From: Desulfocapsaceae bacterium
Lineage (GTDB): Bacteria; Desulfobacterota; Desulfobulbia; Desulfobulbales; Desulfocapsaceae
Assembly (NCBI GenBank): GCA_031292275.1
Contig: JARLHL010000013.1
Coordinates: forward strand, 1 to 54,467
Length of the DNA stretch: 54,467 nucleotides
Reading direction: 5' to 3'
The position numbers and the translations under genes are program-made. The notes beneath the pieces were generated by a model. It was not told where the DNA came from, ran no database searches, and was given only the letters and a program-made list of their open reading frames with translations. Of the stretch, positions 1-9,780 are shown piece after piece; within the stretch, counting starts at the first letter, position 1; each line of letters opens with the position of its first letter.

Positions 1-141
1 GAGATGGTAATGCCTGGCGATAACGTTTCAGTCGTGGCAGAACTGATCACCCCGATAGCAATGGATGCAGGGCTTCGATTCGCAATCCGTGAAGGCGGTC
101 GGACCGTAGGCGCCGGCGTTATTAGTGAAATTATTCAGTAA
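1..141 (+). CDS. tuf: Elongation factor Tu, C-terminal end (partial)
   Basis: This is the last 46 codons of EF-Tu, cut by the left edge of the window. The reading frame carries the domain III ending [14 protein letters not shown] and stops after EIIQ, as EF-Tu usually does. EF-Tu is the GTPase that delivers aminoacyl-tRNA to the ribosome. It sits directly in front of rpsJ with a gap of only 9 bases, the common tuf-rpsJ arrangement, so the two are probably co-transcribed. Only domain III is visible, so nothing can be said about the GTPase domain. Confidence 0.95.
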   Translation, partial: EMVMPGDNVSVVAELITPIAMDAGLRFAIREGGRTVGAGVISEIIQ

Positions 142-150
142 AGGTGTGTG

Positions 151-465
151 ATGTTACCTACAGAAAAAATACGCATTCGCTTAAAAGCTTATGATCATAA
201 ACTGCTGGATCAGTCGACATCCGAGATTGTCGAGACAGCACGAAGGACTGGATCTGCTGTGGCAGGACCTATTCCGCTGCCGACATCGGTGAATAAATTT
301 TGCGTTTTGCGGTCACCGCATGTTGACAAGAAGTCCAGGGAACAATTTGAAATGAGGACGCATCGTCGGCTTCTGGATATCCTGGAGCCGACTCAGCAGA
401 CAATTGATCTGTTGATGAAACTTGAGCTTTCCGCAGGTGTCGATGTAGAGATTAAGCTGCCATAA
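151..465 (+). CDS. rpsJ: 30S ribosomal protein S10
   Basis: S10 (104 aa) belongs to the head of the 30S subunit and, as NusE, also joins NusB in antitermination complexes. The family opening [15 protein letters not shown] and the GPIPLPT segment are both present, and the length is normal. A GTG at 148 lies just upstream in frame. I prefer the ATG at 151 because the AAGGTG at 141-146 is then better spaced. It is the first gene of the ribosomal run after tuf. Confidence 0.97.
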   Translation: MLPTEKIRIRLKAYDHKLLDQSTSEIVETARRTGSAVAGPIPLPTSVNKFCVLRSPHVDKKSREQFEMRTHRRLLDILEPTQQTIDLLMKLELSAGVDVEIKLP

Positions 466-507
466 CTGGTAGTGACATCAATGTAAATTGAAGCATCAGG
501 TAATATT

Positions 508-1137
508 ATGCCAAAGACTATAGGTATATTGGGAAAAAAGGTCGGGATGTCCCGTATGTATTCTGAAATGGGCGAGTCAACACCGGTTACAGTGATTGAA
601 GCAGGCCCATGCAGGATACTGCAGGTGAAATCGGACAGTAAGGATGGTTATAATGCCATCCAGGTCGGTTTCGGTGTAAAAAAGGCTTCCAGGATTAATA
701 AGCCCTTAAGCGGCCATTTCAAAAAGGTCGATGCAGGCGGGTTTTATCACATAAGAGAATTCAGGGTAGAGAATGCTGATGTATATCAGGCTGGTCAGGA
801 TGTGACCCTTGATGCACTTTTCAAGATTGGTGATATTGTAGACGTCCAGGGATCCAGCAAAGGTCGCGGTTTTCAAGGTGTCGTAAAAAGACATGGATTC
901 AAAGGCGGTCGGGATACACACGGTTCGAATTTCCATCGCGCTCCCGGTTCCATCGGCTGCAGTGCCTGGCCTTCCAGGGTCGTCAAAGGTAAAAAAATGC
1001 CAGGTCGGATGGGCAATGCCACGGTTGTTAAGAAGAGTGCGAAGGTGATTGATATTCGTGCCGAGGAAAACATAATTATTCTGAAGGGACCGGTTCCGGG
1101 CGCAAAAAACGGCCTTTTAAAAATCTATTCCAGATAA
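508..1137 (+). CDS. rplC: 50S ribosomal protein L3
   Basis: L3 (209 aa) is an early-assembling 50S protein whose long loop reaches toward the peptidyl transferase centre. The start GKKVGMSRMY, the central KGRGFQGVVKRHGFKGG and the loop SRVVKGKKMPGRMG identify it clearly. It follows rpsJ by 42 bases in S10-operon order. Length and motifs are normal. Confidence 0.97.
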   Translation: MPKTIGILGKKVGMSRMYSEMGESTPVTVIEAGPCRILQVKSDSKDGYNAIQVGFGVKKASRINKPLSGHFKKVDAGGFYHIREFRVENADVYQAGQDVTLDALFKIGDIVDVQGSSKGRGFQGVVKRHGFKGGRDTHGSNFHRAPGSIGCSAWPSRVVKGKKMPGRMGNATVVKKSAKVIDIRAEENIIILKGPVPGAKNGLLKIYSR

Positions 1138-1172
1138 GAATTTCGGAACTTGATCCGGTCAAGGAGATAATA

Positions 1173-1796
1173 ATGTCAATTGTGAATATATATAATACCA
1201 AAAACGAAAAGGTCGGTGAAGTTGGTTTGAATCCGCAGATCTTTGATGTTGAGGTAAAACAGCACTTGCTGCACGATGTCGTTCGGATGCAACTTGCTGG
1301 AAGGCGGAGTGGAAATGCCTGCACCAAGACGCGTGTTGAGGTCAGTGGTGGTGGTGCAAAGCCCTGGCGTCAGAAGGGCACCGGTAGGGCCCGTTCCGGT
1401 AGTAGAAGGTCGCCGGTATGGCGGGGTGGTGGTGTTGCCTTTGGGCCGAAACCCAGAGATTACAATTTTAAATTGAATCGTAAAGTAAAAAAGCAGGCTC
1501 TCTCTATGGCGATGGCTGCCAGACTGCAGGAAGGGAATTTGATGGTCCTTGACGCATTCGAAATGGATATCATCAAGACCAAAGAGTTTATGAATGTAAT
1601 GAACCTCCTGCAATTGGACAACTGTATTATTGTTACCCCTGAAAGTAATGAAAATTTATATAAATCATCACGAAATGCCAATGGTTACAAAGTGCTCAGT
1701 CTTGATGGTTTGAATGTCTACGATATTCTTTTACATAAAAAACTGGTACTGGTTCAGCCCGTTATCGATAGCCTTGAAAAGAGGTTGATGTCATGA
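1173..1796 (+). CDS. rplD: 50S ribosomal protein L4
   Basis: L4 (207 aa) binds 23S rRNA and lines the exit tunnel with an extended loop. That basic loop is visible around residues 45-95 (GGGAKPWRQKGTGRARSGS, then PVWRGGGVAFGP). An AAGGAG Shine-Dalgarno lies about 8 bases ahead of the ATG. The last codon overlaps the start of rplW in an ATGA junction, suggesting translational coupling. In E. coli L4 represses its own operon; whether it does so here cannot be read from the sequence. Confidence 0.97.
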   Translation: MSIVNIYNTKNEKVGEVGLNPQIFDVEVKQHLLHDVVRMQLAGRRSGNACTKTRVEVSGGGAKPWRQKGTGRARSGSRRSPVWRGGGVAFGPKPRDYNFKLNRKVKKQALSMAMAARLQEGNLMVLDAFEMDIIKTKEFMNVMNLLQLDNCIIVTPESNENLYKSSRNANGYKVLSLDGLNVYDILLHKKLVLVQPVIDSLEKRLMS

Positions 1797-2080
1797 GAAA
1801 CTTATATGATGTGCTCCAAGGACCGCGACTTACTGAAAAGGCCTCATTTCTCCAGGAAGAAGATGGAGCCGTGGTTTTGAAGGTTAATCCGAAGGCAAAT
1901 AAGATAGATATCAAAAGAGCGGTTGAAAAAATGTTCAGCGTGAAAGTGAAAGACGTCAGAACCGCAAAGATACATGGCAAACAAAAGAGAGTCGGGCGGT
2001 TCATTGGTTCTACCAGTGACTGGAAAAAGGCGTATGTGACACTTTCAGAAGGGAAAATCAACTTTGCTGAAGAGTTGTAA
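1793..2080 (+). CDS. rplW: 50S ribosomal protein L23
   Basis: L23 (95 aa) sits at the tunnel exit, where it docks trigger factor and SRP. The opening LYDVLQGPRLTEKAS and the basic central stretch KANKIDIKRAVEKMF are typical of the family. Its ATG overlaps the rplD stop by four bases, so its translation is probably coupled to L4. An 81-base spacer with no gene separates it from rplB. Confidence 0.96.
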   Translation: MRNLYDVLQGPRLTEKASFLQEEDGAVVLKVNPKANKIDIKRAVEKMFSVKVKDVRTAKIHGKQKRVGRFIGSTSDWKKAYVTLSEGKINFAEEL

Positions 2081-2161
2081 AAATCTTGGCAAAGAGAATT
2101 TTTTCTTCCATACTTAATGAGATTCTATCAAATTTATTGATGATGGAGCGACTGGGAAATC

Positions 2162-2983
2162 ATGGCTATTAAAACATATAAACCAACATCTGCAGGCAAG
2201 CGGCACCATGTTTCTATACAGGATGCTGGTTTGTCCAATAAAGCGCCTGAAAAGAGTTTGATTGCCAGTCTGGCAAAATCCGGCGGCAGAAACAACTATG
2301 GAAGGGTAACATCGCGTCATATTGGCGGGGGTCATAAGAGGAAGTATCGGATTATTGATTTTAAACGCAACAAGACTGATATCGCCGCAAAGGTCGTTGC
2401 CATCGAGTATGATCCAAACCGTTCTGCCAATATCGCTCTTGTGAGTTATACAGATGGTGAAAAGACATATATTCTTGCGCCAGACGGAATTGCCGTTGGT
2501 GATCAGATTGTGGCTGGAGACAATGTTGATATTCAGCCGGGCAATTGCCTGCCGTTAATCAACATCCCGCTCGGTACTGTCATTCACAATATAGAGTTGA
2601 AGATAGGTAAGGGTGCGCAGATGGTCAGGAGTGCGGGCACTGCAGCACAACTTATGGCGAAGGAAGGGAATTCCGTTTTGGTCAGATTGCCGTCAGGCGA
2701 GGTAAGGAAGTTCAACAAACTTTGCAGGGCCTGTATTGGCCAGGTTGGCAACAGGGAGCATGAGAGTGAGAAGCTCGGAAAAGCCGGTAGAAAACGCTGG
2801 CTTGGCAAGAGACCGCATGTCCGGGGTGTTGCGATGAATCCTGTCGATCATCCCATGGGCGGTGGTGAAGGTAAGAGCTCAGGCGGACGTCATCCATGTA
2901 CTCCCTGGGGATATCCTACAAAAGGTTATAAAACTCGGACAAATAAAGCCACCGATAAATATATTGTTAAGAAGAGATCATAA
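2162..2983 (+). CDS. rplB: 50S ribosomal protein L2
   Basis: L2 (273 aa) is needed for subunit joining and peptidyl transferase activity. The C-terminal signature [20 protein letters not shown] is intact, including the conserved histidine in DHPMGGG. The N-terminal RNA-binding stretch [16 protein letters not shown] is also present. Length matches the family. It follows rplW and precedes rpsS by 17 bases. Confidence 0.98.
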   Translation: MAIKTYKPTSAGKRHHVSIQDAGLSNKAPEKSLIASLAKSGGRNNYGRVTSRHIGGGHKRKYRIIDFKRNKTDIAAKVVAIEYDPNRSANIALVSYTDGEKTYILAPDGIAVGDQIVAGDNVDIQPGNCLPLINIPLGTVIHNIELKIGKGAQMVRSAGTAAQLMAKEGNSVLVRLPSGEVRKFNKLCRACIGQVGNREHESEKLGKAGRKRWLGKRPHVRGVAMNPVDHPMGGGEGKSSGGRHPCTPWGYPTKGYKTRTNKATDKYIVKKRS

Positions 2984-3000
2984 CATACAAGGAGTAAAGT

Positions 3001-3276
3001 ATGTCTCGTTCAATAAAAAAAGGTCCATTTATCGATGTTCACCTTTCTCAAAAGGTTGAGAAAGCCAATGAGAGTGGCTCGAGAAAAGTGATCAAGACCT
3101 GGTCCAGACGTTCTGAGATCAGTCCGGAGATGGTTGGGTTGACCTTTGCTGTGCACAATGGGAAAAAATTTATACCAGTATTCGTTTCTGAAAATATGGT
3201 TGGTCACAAGTTTGGTGAGTTTTCACCGACCAGGACATTTTATGGTCATGCTTCGGACAAGAAAGTAAAAAAATAA
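3001..3276 (+). CDS. rpsS: 30S ribosomal protein S19
   Basis: S19 (91 aa) lies in the 30S head, near the A-site finger contacts. [10 protein letters not shown] at the start, the [20 protein letters not shown] core and [12 protein letters not shown] at the end are the family signatures. An AAGGAG lies a few bases before the ATG start. Order rplB-rpsS-rplV is the normal S10-operon order. Confidence 0.97.
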   Translation: MSRSIKKGPFIDVHLSQKVEKANESGSRKVIKTWSRRSEISPEMVGLTFAVHNGKKFIPVFVSENMVGHKFGEFSPTRTFYGHASDKKVKK

Positions 3277-3321
3277 TCAGAAACGTGTTGTTCTTGTAAG
3301 GACATCTTTAGGAGTTAAGCT

Positions 3322-3654
3322 ATGGAATCAAGGGCCGTAGGAAAATATATCCGTATATCACCTCAGAAGGCGAGGCTTGTAGCTGACGTAGTAAGGGGCA
3401 TGGGAGTTGACAAGGCTCTCACCGCGCTGCGTTTTATGCCGAAAAAGGGTGCGGGGATATTGCGTAAGGTTATTGAATCTGCAGTGGCAAATGCCACCCA
3501 GGATGAGCAGATAGATGTCGATAATCTCTACATAAAAAAGATCTTCATTGACGGAGGGCCATCCTTAAAAAGAATAAGTCCTCGGGCAATGGGTCGCGCT
3601 ACAGGTATTATCAAACGATCAAGTCATATTACAGTTATTCTTGATGAAGAGTAA
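3322..3654 (+). CDS. rplV: 50S ribosomal protein L22
   Basis: L22 (110 aa) forms part of the exit tunnel. Its long beta-hairpin reaches the tunnel constriction where macrolides bind. That hairpin is seen near residues 80-105 (GPSLKRISPRAMGRA, then GIIKRSSHITV). The N-terminus YIRISPQKARLVADVVRG is typical. A GGAG Shine-Dalgarno lies shortly before the ATG. A 78-base gap follows before rpsC. Confidence 0.97.
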   Translation: MESRAVGKYIRISPQKARLVADVVRGMGVDKALTALRFMPKKGAGILRKVIESAVANATQDEQIDVDNLYIKKIFIDGGPSLKRISPRAMGRATGIIKRSSHITVILDEE

Positions 3655-3732
3655 TCCTTTTGATTGTTCGAAGTTCGATTCTAATACCTAAATTATTCTT
3701 TATTGAACTAAGAAATTCGTTGGAGGACTGTT

Positions 3733-4383
3733 TTGGGGCAAAAGGTTAATCCATTAGGACTGAGACTGAATATTACGCGGACGTGGGATTCGATCTGGTA
3801 TGCAGACAAAGAATACGCTGTCTATCTTATCGAGGATCAGAAGTTACGAAATTTTCTAAAAAAACGTCTCCATCACGCTGGTCTTTCCAAGATCATTATC
3901 GAACGCACGGGTGATAAGGTCCGTATCAAGATTTTTACGGCCAGGCCTGGCATTGTCATCGGTAAGAAAGGCAACGAGATCGAGGCACTTAAAGATGATC
4001 TTGAAAAATTAGTAAACAGGAGAGTCACTCTTGATATTCAAGAGGTTCGCAGACCTGAGGCTGATGCACAACTTGTGGCTGAAAGCGTGGCGTCGCAGCT
4101 GGTGCGTAGGGTTGCTTTTCGTCGTGCCATGAAGAAGGCAGTGAGTTCTGCACTTCGTTTTGGAGTCCAAGGGATTAAAATATCGTGTTCAGGACGTTTA
4201 GGCGGGGCTGAAATGTCCCGGTGTGAATGGGTTCGCGAAGGTCGTGTTCCATTGCATACTTTGCGCGCTGATGTTGACTATGCTCTTGCCGAGGCCAATA
4301 CCACCTACGGTATCATTGGGGTAAAGGTCTGGATTTTTAAGGGTGAAGTATTGAATGATATTGATATGGCGGCAAACGGATAA
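3733..4383 (+). CDS. rpsC: 30S ribosomal protein S3
   Basis: S3 (216 aa) helps form the mRNA entry channel and has helicase-related function. The start is TTG: the conserved [12 protein letters not shown] begins exactly there, and GGAGG at 3722-3726 precedes it by 6 bases. The KH domain with its IGKKG loop lies near residues 75-82, and the C-terminal domain keeps [16 protein letters not shown]. It is one of five small-subunit genes here that start with TTG. Confidence 0.97.
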   Translation: MGQKVNPLGLRLNITRTWDSIWYADKEYAVYLIEDQKLRNFLKKRLHHAGLSKIIIERTGDKVRIKIFTARPGIVIGKKGNEIEALKDDLEKLVNRRVTLDIQEVRRPEADAQLVAESVASQLVRRVAFRRAMKKAVSSALRFGVQGIKISCSGRLGGAEMSRCEWVREGRVPLHTLRADVDYALAEANTTYGIIGVKVWIFKGEVLNDIDMAANG

Positions 4384-4431
4384 GTGTTATCGCCTGGAAA
4401 AATCCATCAGTGTAAATATTTGGAGTAGAAG

Positions 4432-4848
4432 ATGTTAAGTCCAAAAAAAGTAAAACATAGAAAGGTTTTTAAGGGGAGGATGAAAGGGGTCGCAACTAAA
4501 GGTTCGTCCATCTCGTTCGGTGAATTTGCCTTGAAAGCTGTAAACTGTGGAAAGATGACGGCGCAACAGATTGAAGCTGCGCGTATTGCAATCAACAGGA
4601 AAATTAAGCGCGGTGGGAAGGTTTGGATCAGGGTTTTTCCTGATAAGCCAATCACCAAAAAGCCTGCTGAAACTCGTATGGGTAAGGGAAAAGGTAACCC
4701 CGAATATTGGGTCGCGCCCATCAAGCCCGGCAGGATTCTTTACGAATTAGGTGGAGTAGATGAAGCTTTGGCAGTTAGGGCGCTTACCTTGGCTGGCAAT
4801 AAACTTCCTTTTGCAACAAAGGTGATTTCGAAGGTGAATACATTATGA
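4432..4848 (+). CDS. rplP: 50S ribosomal protein L16
   Basis: L16 (138 aa) contacts the A-site tRNA elbow and organises the 50S central protuberance side. The start [11 protein letters not shown], the central [19 protein letters not shown] and [15 protein letters not shown] are family signatures. The gene ends in an ATGA overlap with rpmC, so the two are probably translationally coupled. Length is normal. Confidence 0.97.
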   Translation: MLSPKKVKHRKVFKGRMKGVATKGSSISFGEFALKAVNCGKMTAQQIEAARIAINRKIKRGGKVWIRVFPDKPITKKPAETRMGKGKGNPEYWVAPIKPGRILYELGGVDEALAVRALTLAGNKLPFATKVISKVNTL

Positions 4849-5036
4849 AAGCTGCCGATATTCGTAAACTCTCTGATGATGAGTTGGTGAAAAAAGCCAA
4901 GGAGCTTCGGGAGGAGTTTGGAAATCTCTCGTTTCATCATAAGATCAGACCATTAGAGAATACAGCTCGTTTGAGACAAATCAAAAAAGATATAGCAAGA
5001 ATTGAAACCATAAGTCGTGAGAAGGCTTCGAATTAG
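4845..5036 (+). CDS. rpmC: 50S ribosomal protein L29
   Basis: L29 (63 aa) is a small two-helix protein next to L23 at the tunnel exit. The sequence shows the usual pattern: [23 protein letters not shown] for helix one and a basic [14 protein letters not shown] for helix two. It overlaps the end of rplP by four bases. Size, helical pattern and position all agree with the family. Confidence 0.95.
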   Translation: MKAADIRKLSDDELVKKAKELREEFGNLSFHHKIRPLENTARLRQIKKDIARIETISREKASN

Positions 5037-5102
5037 GATTGAAGTACAAAATCATAATTTTTGAAACATTTCTTGCCCTAATCATCTCGAATCGATCACA
5101 TT

Positions 5103-5363
5103 ATGAGTGAAATAAAAAAATCAAAAAAGACAAGAACCGGCTCTGTTGTTAGCAACAGAATGGAAAAAAGTGTTGTCGTGCGGGTTGAACGCAAGGTTCG
5201 TCATAAACTTTATGGCAAGTATATGAAAACGAGTGTTAAATACATTGCTGACGATCCCGAAAATCTTTGTAATATCGGTGATACGGTACTTATTGAAGAA
5301 TGCCGTCCATTAAGTAAAAGAAAGAGATGGCGCGTTAGGACAATACTTGAGCAGGCTGTGTAA
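5103..5363 (+). CDS. rpsQ: 30S ribosomal protein S17
   Basis: S17 (86 aa) is a primary 16S rRNA-binding protein with an OB fold. [21 protein letters not shown] and the later [20 protein letters not shown] are characteristic. The gene lies 66 bases after rpmC. No clear Shine-Dalgarno is visible in front of the ATG, which is unusual among its neighbours. Confidence 0.95.
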   Translation: MSEIKKSKKTRTGSVVSNRMEKSVVVRVERKVRHKLYGKYMKTSVKYIADDPENLCNIGDTVLIEECRPLSKRKRWRVRTILEQAV

Positions 5364-5420
5364 TGCAGCTGGAAATAAAATAAATAAATCACTGCAACTG
5401 ATGATACATCAGGTGAAAAT

Positions 5421-5789
5421 ATGATACAAACAGAATCAATACTAAATGTCGCTGATAATTCAGGTGCGAAAAAGGTGCTGTGCATTCGTGTTCTTGGCGG
5501 AACAAGAAAACGATATGCCCGTATCGGCGACGTGATTGTTGTCACCGTGAAAGAAGCTATTCCGCATGCGAAGGTAAAGAAAGGTGACGTAATGAAAGCG
5601 GTAATTGTCCGTACTGTTAAGGAAATTAAACGTATGGATGATACCTGGGTAAAGTTTGATGAAAACGCCGCAGTCCTTCTCTCTGCCAGTGGAGAGCCCG
5701 TTGGCACCCGTATTTTTGGACCTGTGGCCAGGGAATTGAGAAACGAGGGCTTTATGAAAATCATTTCGTTGGCTCCCGAGGTACTGTAA
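5421..5789 (+). CDS. rplN: 50S ribosomal protein L14
   Basis: L14 (122 aa) forms an intersubunit bridge with 16S rRNA and is the docking site for the silencing factor RsfS. It opens with [19 protein letters not shown] and ends with [19 protein letters not shown], as the family does. Length is exactly the usual 122 residues. It lies between rpsQ and rplX in the normal spc order. Confidence 0.98.
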   Translation: MIQTESILNVADNSGAKKVLCIRVLGGTRKRYARIGDVIVVTVKEAIPHAKVKKGDVMKAVIVRTVKEIKRMDDTWVKFDENAAVLLSASGEPVGTRIFGPVARELRNEGFMKIISLAPEVL

Positions 5790-5844
5790 CGTTCCATATG
5801 TTACATGGAATCCGAAAGACATAGATTGAACAAGGGTATTGAAT

Positions 5845-6180
5845 ATGGCACAGGGTAAAACATACCTGAAAAAAAATGATCAGGTTGAAATTATTGCCGG
5901 GAAGGATAAGGGCAGAGTTGGAAAAATTCTGAGGGTCTTGCCTGATTCTTCACAAGCCGTTGTTGAGCGTATCAATATGGTTAAACGGCACATGAAACCG
6001 AGAGAAATGAACCAGCAGGGACAGATTATTGAGAAGGAAGCTCCGATACATGTATCGAATCTTCAGTTGATCTGCCCTGAGTGTACAAAAACTGGTCGGA
6101 TCGGTAAAAAAGTTCTTGAGGATGGGACAAAGGTCAGATTCTGTAAGAGCTGTGGTGGATCTGTAGAGAGTAAATCATAA
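5845..6180 (+). CDS. rplX: 50S ribosomal protein L24 with a four-cysteine C-terminus
   Basis: L24 (111 aa) starts 50S assembly by binding the 5' domain of 23S rRNA. The KOW motif lies near residues 13-33 ([18 protein letters not shown]). The C-terminus carries CPEC at 77-80 and CKSC at 100-103, a likely zinc-binding pair. A TTG at 5839 is in frame upstream, but the AAGGG at 5832-5836 is correctly spaced only for the ATG at 5845. Confidence 0.96.
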   Translation: MAQGKTYLKKNDQVEIIAGKDKGRVGKILRVLPDSSQAVVERINMVKRHMKPREMNQQGQIIEKEAPIHVSNLQLICPECTKTGRIGKKVLEDGTKVRFCKSCGGSVESKS

Positions 6181-6214
6181 GAAATGAATATTGGGTTTAC
6201 GCCAGGAGTTATAA

Positions 6215-6754
6215 ATGGGTACGCTTAAAGAATTGTATAAAGAAGAGTGTGTGCCTGCACTCGTTGCTGAATTCGGGTATAAAAACTCGATGCAGATTCC
6301 CAAGTTAGAGAAAATTGTTCTTAACATGGGTCTGGGGGAAGCAGTGCAGAATCCGAAAATTATTGAAGGTGCTGCTGAAGAACTGACTAAAATAGCCGGT
6401 CAGCGGGCCGTTGTCAGAAAGGCCAAAAAATCGATTGCCACATTCAAACTGCGCATTGGAATGCCCATTGGGTGTTCAGTTACGTTGCGCGGTGACAGGA
6501 TGTACGACTTTTTAAGCAAATTGGTTAATATTGCCCTGCCGCGAGTCCGGGATTTCCGGGGATTATCGCCCAAAGGTTTTGATGGAATGGGTAATTATTC
6601 CATGGGAATCAAGGAGCAAATCATCTTCCCTGAAATAGATTATGATAAGATAGATAAGATTAAGGGCTTGAACATCTCCATAGTTACTTCGGCGCCGACC
6701 GATGAAGAAGGGCGTTCTCTTTTACGATTGCTGGGAATGCCGTTTCGAAAATAA
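6215..6754 (+). CDS. rplE: 50S ribosomal protein L5
   Basis: L5 (179 aa) binds 5S rRNA in the central protuberance and contacts P-site tRNA. Signatures include [35 protein letters not shown] and [18 protein letters not shown]. Length is normal. A CAGGAG Shine-Dalgarno sits about 6 bases before the ATG. It is followed by the zinc form of S14. Confidence 0.98.
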   Translation: MGTLKELYKEECVPALVAEFGYKNSMQIPKLEKIVLNMGLGEAVQNPKIIEGAAEELTKIAGQRAVVRKAKKSIATFKLRIGMPIGCSVTLRGDRMYDFLSKLVNIALPRVRDFRGLSPKGFDGMGNYSMGIKEQIIFPEIDYDKIDKIKGLNISIVTSAPTDEEGRSLLRLLGMPFRK

Positions 6755-6810
6755 ATATTTATGTAATTTCATATATAACTACTGACATTATTGAATAACT
6801 GGAGGCTGTT

Positions 6811-6996
6811 TTGGCTAAAAAATCAATTATAGCAAAAGCTCAGCGCACACCGAAATTCGGAGTTCGTAAATACAATCGTTGCCCCATATGCGGGCGACCG
6901 AGAGCGTTTATCAGGAAATTTGGTGTTTGCAGAATCTGTTTCAGGAAATTGGCCTTAAGTGGTGAGATTACTGGTGTGACAAAATCAAGCTGGTAG
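6811..6996 (+). CDS. rpsN: 30S ribosomal protein S14, zinc-binding short form (type Z)
   Basis: This is the 61-residue zinc form of S14, with CPIC at 24-27 and CRIC at 40-43 as ligands. Many other proteobacteria use a 101-residue form without cysteines. S14 belongs to the 30S head. The start codon is TTG (TTG GCT AAA gives MAKKS), preceded by GGAGG at 6801-6805. Its place between rplE and rpsH is normal. Confidence 0.96.
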   Translation: MAKKSIIAKAQRTPKFGVRKYNRCPICGRPRAFIRKFGVCRICFRKLALSGEITGVTKSSW

Positions 6997-7061
6997 ATTA
7001 TAGTGCAAAGTTCTCTACGGCAATTTTGTCAGACATTTGAAAAAAATAAGGAGTGTTCGCT

Positions 7062-7460
7062 ATGTCGATGAGCGATCCCCTGGCGGATATGATGACCAGG
7101 ATCAGGAATGCGGTTATGGTAAAATTTGATACTGTTACAATGCCAAGTTCCAAAAATAAGGCAAGCATTGCGAAAGTATTGAAAGATGAGGGATTTATAA
7201 GTGATTTTTCTGTATCCAATGTTGGGGTACAGGGTACACTTACCATTAGTTTGAAATATGGACCGAATCGGGAATCGGTTATCAGCGGGATAAAGAGAGT
7301 GAGTAAGCCGGGCCTTCGGAAATATGCAAAGGCCGATGCACTCCCCAAAGTATTAAATGGCCTTGGGATTGCGATTATTTCTACCTCTAAAGGCATTATC
7401 ACTGATAAGACGGCAAGGACCCAAAATACAGGTGGAGAGATTCTTTGTGAGGTTTGGTAA
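7062..7460 (+). CDS. rpsH: 30S ribosomal protein S8
   Basis: S8 (132 aa) is a primary 16S rRNA binder; in E. coli it also represses the spc operon. The start [15 protein letters not shown] (after MSM) and the end [16 protein letters not shown] are characteristic. A GTG at 7053 is in frame, but the AAGGAG at 7048-7053 overlaps it and fits the ATG at 7062 with 8 bases of spacing. It is followed 24 bases later by rplF. Confidence 0.97.
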   Translation: MSMSDPLADMMTRIRNAVMVKFDTVTMPSSKNKASIAKVLKDEGFISDFSVSNVGVQGTLTISLKYGPNRESVISGIKRVSKPGLRKYAKADALPKVLNGLGIAIISTSKGIITDKTARTQNTGGEILCEVW

Positions 7461-7484
7461 GACCCGCAAGTAACGGAGGTGACA

Positions 7485-8024
7485 ATGTCTCGTATAGGAA
7501 AACAACCAATTCCGGTGCCTGCTGGAATTCAAGTCCTGATTGATGGGCAGCATATTGTTGTAAAAGGAAAAAAAGGCTCGCTTGAACGTGATATCATCGC
7601 AGATATTGAAGTGGTGCTGCAGGAAAATCAAATTCTCGTCAACAATAGGGTTGAAAATAAGAAGGTCAATGGCTTTCGCGGTCTGACCAGAACGCTGATC
7701 AATAATATGGTCCTTGGGGTTGATAAGGGATTTTCAAAGATTCTGATTATAGAGGGCGTTGGGTATAAGGCCAATGTAAGCGGAAGTAATCTGAGTCTCA
7801 ATGTCGGGTACTCTAATCCTGTTGAATTTCCCCTGCCTGATGGAGTTACTGTTACTGTCGATGGTAACACCAAAATTACTCTTGACTGTATTGATAAGGA
7901 TCTACTTGGTCTTACTGCTTCGCGCATTCGCAGTATCCGGAAGCCCGAACCTTATAAAGGCAAGGGTATACGCTATGAGAATGAGCATATTGTCCGGAAG
8001 GTTGGCAAGGCTGCTGGCAAGTAA
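7485..8024 (+). CDS. rplF: 50S ribosomal protein L6
   Basis: L6 (179 aa) has two similar domains near the factor-binding site of the 50S. MSRIGKQPIPVPAGI at the start and IRKPEPYKGKGIRYENEHI near the end are hallmarks. An in-frame GTG at 7479 overlaps the GGAGGT Shine-Dalgarno at 7475-7480, so the ATG at 7485 is preferred. Length is normal. Confidence 0.97.
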   Translation: MSRIGKQPIPVPAGIQVLIDGQHIVVKGKKGSLERDIIADIEVVLQENQILVNNRVENKKVNGFRGLTRTLINNMVLGVDKGFSKILIIEGVGYKANVSGSNLSLNVGYSNPVEFPLPDGVTVTVDGNTKITLDCIDKDLLGLTASRIRSIRKPEPYKGKGIRYENEHIVRKVGKAAGK

Positions 8025-8071
8025 AATTTCGTGATGTATTTCACGATTAAATAGACAATGGAAAGACGACT

Positions 8072-8437
8072 ATGACAAAATCGAATTCTACAATTACGGC
8101 AAGGGCAAAACGGATAAGCCGAATTCGAAAAAATATCAGCGGCACCAAAGATAAACCTCGTCTGAGGGTCTTTAAAAGCAATAAGCATATTTATGCCCAA
8201 ATTATTGATGATGTTGCAGGTGTTACTATGGTTGCAATGTCTACAGTTGAAAAAGATTTCGATAAGGCCGAAAACAAAGATAAAAGAGAATCTGCTAAAA
8301 CAGTTGGTAAGATGATTGCTGAGCGAGCTCTTGCTGCTGGGATTAGTAAAGTGGTCTTTGATCGCGGCGGTTATTTGTACCATGGACGAGTAAAATCTCT
8401 CTCTGAGGGCGCTCGGGAAGGTGGTCTTCAATTTTAA
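8072..8437 (+). CDS. rplR: 50S ribosomal protein L18
   Basis: L18 (121 aa) binds 5S rRNA together with L5. The segments [20 protein letters not shown] and [21 protein letters not shown] are typical, and it ends in GGLQF like most family members. It lies between rplF and rpsE as in the standard spc operon. No oddities were seen. Confidence 0.97.
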   Translation: MTKSNSTITARAKRISRIRKNISGTKDKPRLRVFKSNKHIYAQIIDDVAGVTMVAMSTVEKDFDKAENKDKRESAKTVGKMIAERALAAGISKVVFDRGGYLYHGRVKSLSEGAREGGLQF

Positions 8438-8464
8438 TGAATTTGCTAATTATGGGGGTGTCCC

Positions 8465-8977
8465 TTGTCTGATTTCAAACGTTCTAAGACTGAAAACGTT
8501 GAAGAATTAATAGAGAAGATTGTTTTTATCAACAGGGTTGCAAAGGTTGTAAAGGGTGGACGTCGGTTCAGCTTCAGCGCCATTGTTGTCGTGGGTGATG
8601 GAAAGGGTAAAGTTGGCTACGGTCTCGGTAAGGCAAATCAGGTTCCTGAAGCCATAAGGAAAGGGGTAGAACGGGCCAAAAAGGACATGGAAAGCATTTC
8701 TCTTACTTCTCTGTCCATACCTCATCAAATTGTTGGAAAGTATGGCGCAGGGAAAATTCTTCTCAAACCGGCTTCTGCGGGTACCGGAGTTATAGCGGGC
8801 GGTCCTGTGAGGGCTGTACTTGAGGCTGCCGGTGTTTCAAACATTCTCACCAAATGTCTTGGCTCTCATAATCCACATAACATGGTTAAGGCAACCTTGG
8901 ATGGGCTGAGGGGGCTTCGCTCAGCCAGTGTCATTGCAGAACTTCGAGGAAAGACAACTGAGGCCCTTCTGTCATAA
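8465..8977 (+). CDS. rpsE: 30S ribosomal protein S5
   Basis: S5 (170 aa) helps form the mRNA entry tunnel and affects decoding fidelity. The double-stranded-RNA-binding-like N-domain shows [20 protein letters not shown], and the C-domain has [19 protein letters not shown]. The start codon is TTG (TTG TCT GAT), preceded by GGGGGTG about 4-10 bases upstream. It is one of the five TTG-started 30S genes. Confidence 0.97.
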   Translation: MSDFKRSKTENVEELIEKIVFINRVAKVVKGGRRFSFSAIVVVGDGKGKVGYGLGKANQVPEAIRKGVERAKKDMESISLTSLSIPHQIVGKYGAGKILLKPASAGTGVIAGGPVRAVLEAAGVSNILTKCLGSHNPHNMVKATLDGLRGLRSASVIAELRGKTTEALLS

Positions 8978-9050
8978 GTCAGTTGGTGTTAGTACGAAGA
9001 TTATAACTTTAGGTAGTTTTACAATATCCTTGAATAGAGAAGGTCGTAAA

Positions 9051-9233
9051 ATGGCAGAGACAATAAAAGTTACTCTGGTTAAGAGCAGCATCGGTAGTGT
9101 TGAAAAGATTAAAGAGACTCTTACAGGTCTTGGTCTTACAAAACTTAACAAAACTGTAACACGAAAAGATACTCCTGAAATCCGCGGTATGATTGCTAAA
9201 GTGAGTCATCTTGTCCGCATAGAGGAGGCCTGA
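9051..9233 (+). CDS. rpmD: 50S ribosomal protein L30
   Basis: L30 (60 aa) is a small 50S protein that some bacterial lineages have lost. The ATG at 9051 gives MAETIKVTLVKSSIG, the usual opening, with GTVRRKD replaced by TVTRKDTPEIRGM in the core. A longer frame extends upstream to 8928 but overlaps rpsE and is not credible. It ends one base before the rplO start, so the two are tightly coupled. Confidence 0.95.
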   Translation: MAETIKVTLVKSSIGSVEKIKETLTGLGLTKLNKTVTRKDTPEIRGMIAKVSHLVRIEEA

Positions 9234-9234
9234 A

Positions 9235-9687
9235 ATGATTACACTTTCTAATTTATCACCGAACAGTGGCGCGAATAAAAATAAAAAGCGCGTGGGAAGA
9301 GGCTATGGATCGGGTAATGGAAAAACCGCCGGAAGGGGACATAAAGGTGCTCGGGCTCGGTCAGGTTTTAAGAGTAAGCCCGGATTCGAGGGTGGACAGA
9401 TGCCTTTGCAGAGACGTCTTCCTAAAATTGGTTTTACCAACACTTTCAGTAAAGAATTTAGGCTCGTATCTCTTGCTCAATTGAATAGTTTTGATGAAAA
9501 CACCGAGATTACACCGGAAGTTCTCGTAAATGCTGGTATGGCTAAAAAAAATCAACTGATTAAAGTTCTTGCAAATGGTGAAATTACAAAGCCCCTGAAA
9601 CTGTCAATCGACGGGATTAGCTCCGGTGCCAGGTTGAAGGTTGAATCTGCAGGCGGTTCAGTAGAGCTCAGAAAGAATGCAGAATGA
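9235..9687 (+). CDS. rplO: 50S ribosomal protein L15
   Basis: L15 (150 aa) is an assembly protein with a long glycine-rich basic N-terminal extension. That extension is clear: RVGRGYGSGNGKTAGRGHKG. The globular part begins near residue 65 (RRLPKIGFTN). It starts one base after the rpmD stop. A 93-base spacer separates it from secY. Confidence 0.97.
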   Translation: MITLSNLSPNSGANKNKKRVGRGYGSGNGKTAGRGHKGARARSGFKSKPGFEGGQMPLQRRLPKIGFTNTFSKEFRLVSLAQLNSFDENTEITPEVLVNAGMAKKNQLIKVLANGEITKPLKLSIDGISSGARLKVESAGGSVELRKNAE

Positions 9688-9780
9688 AGCCTTTAATTGT
9701 ATTGACTGGAATGATTTGAAGAGAATATCTGGTGATAATGCTTCTGAGCAGGAGACATTGTCAGGAGCGGGAAAGAGATA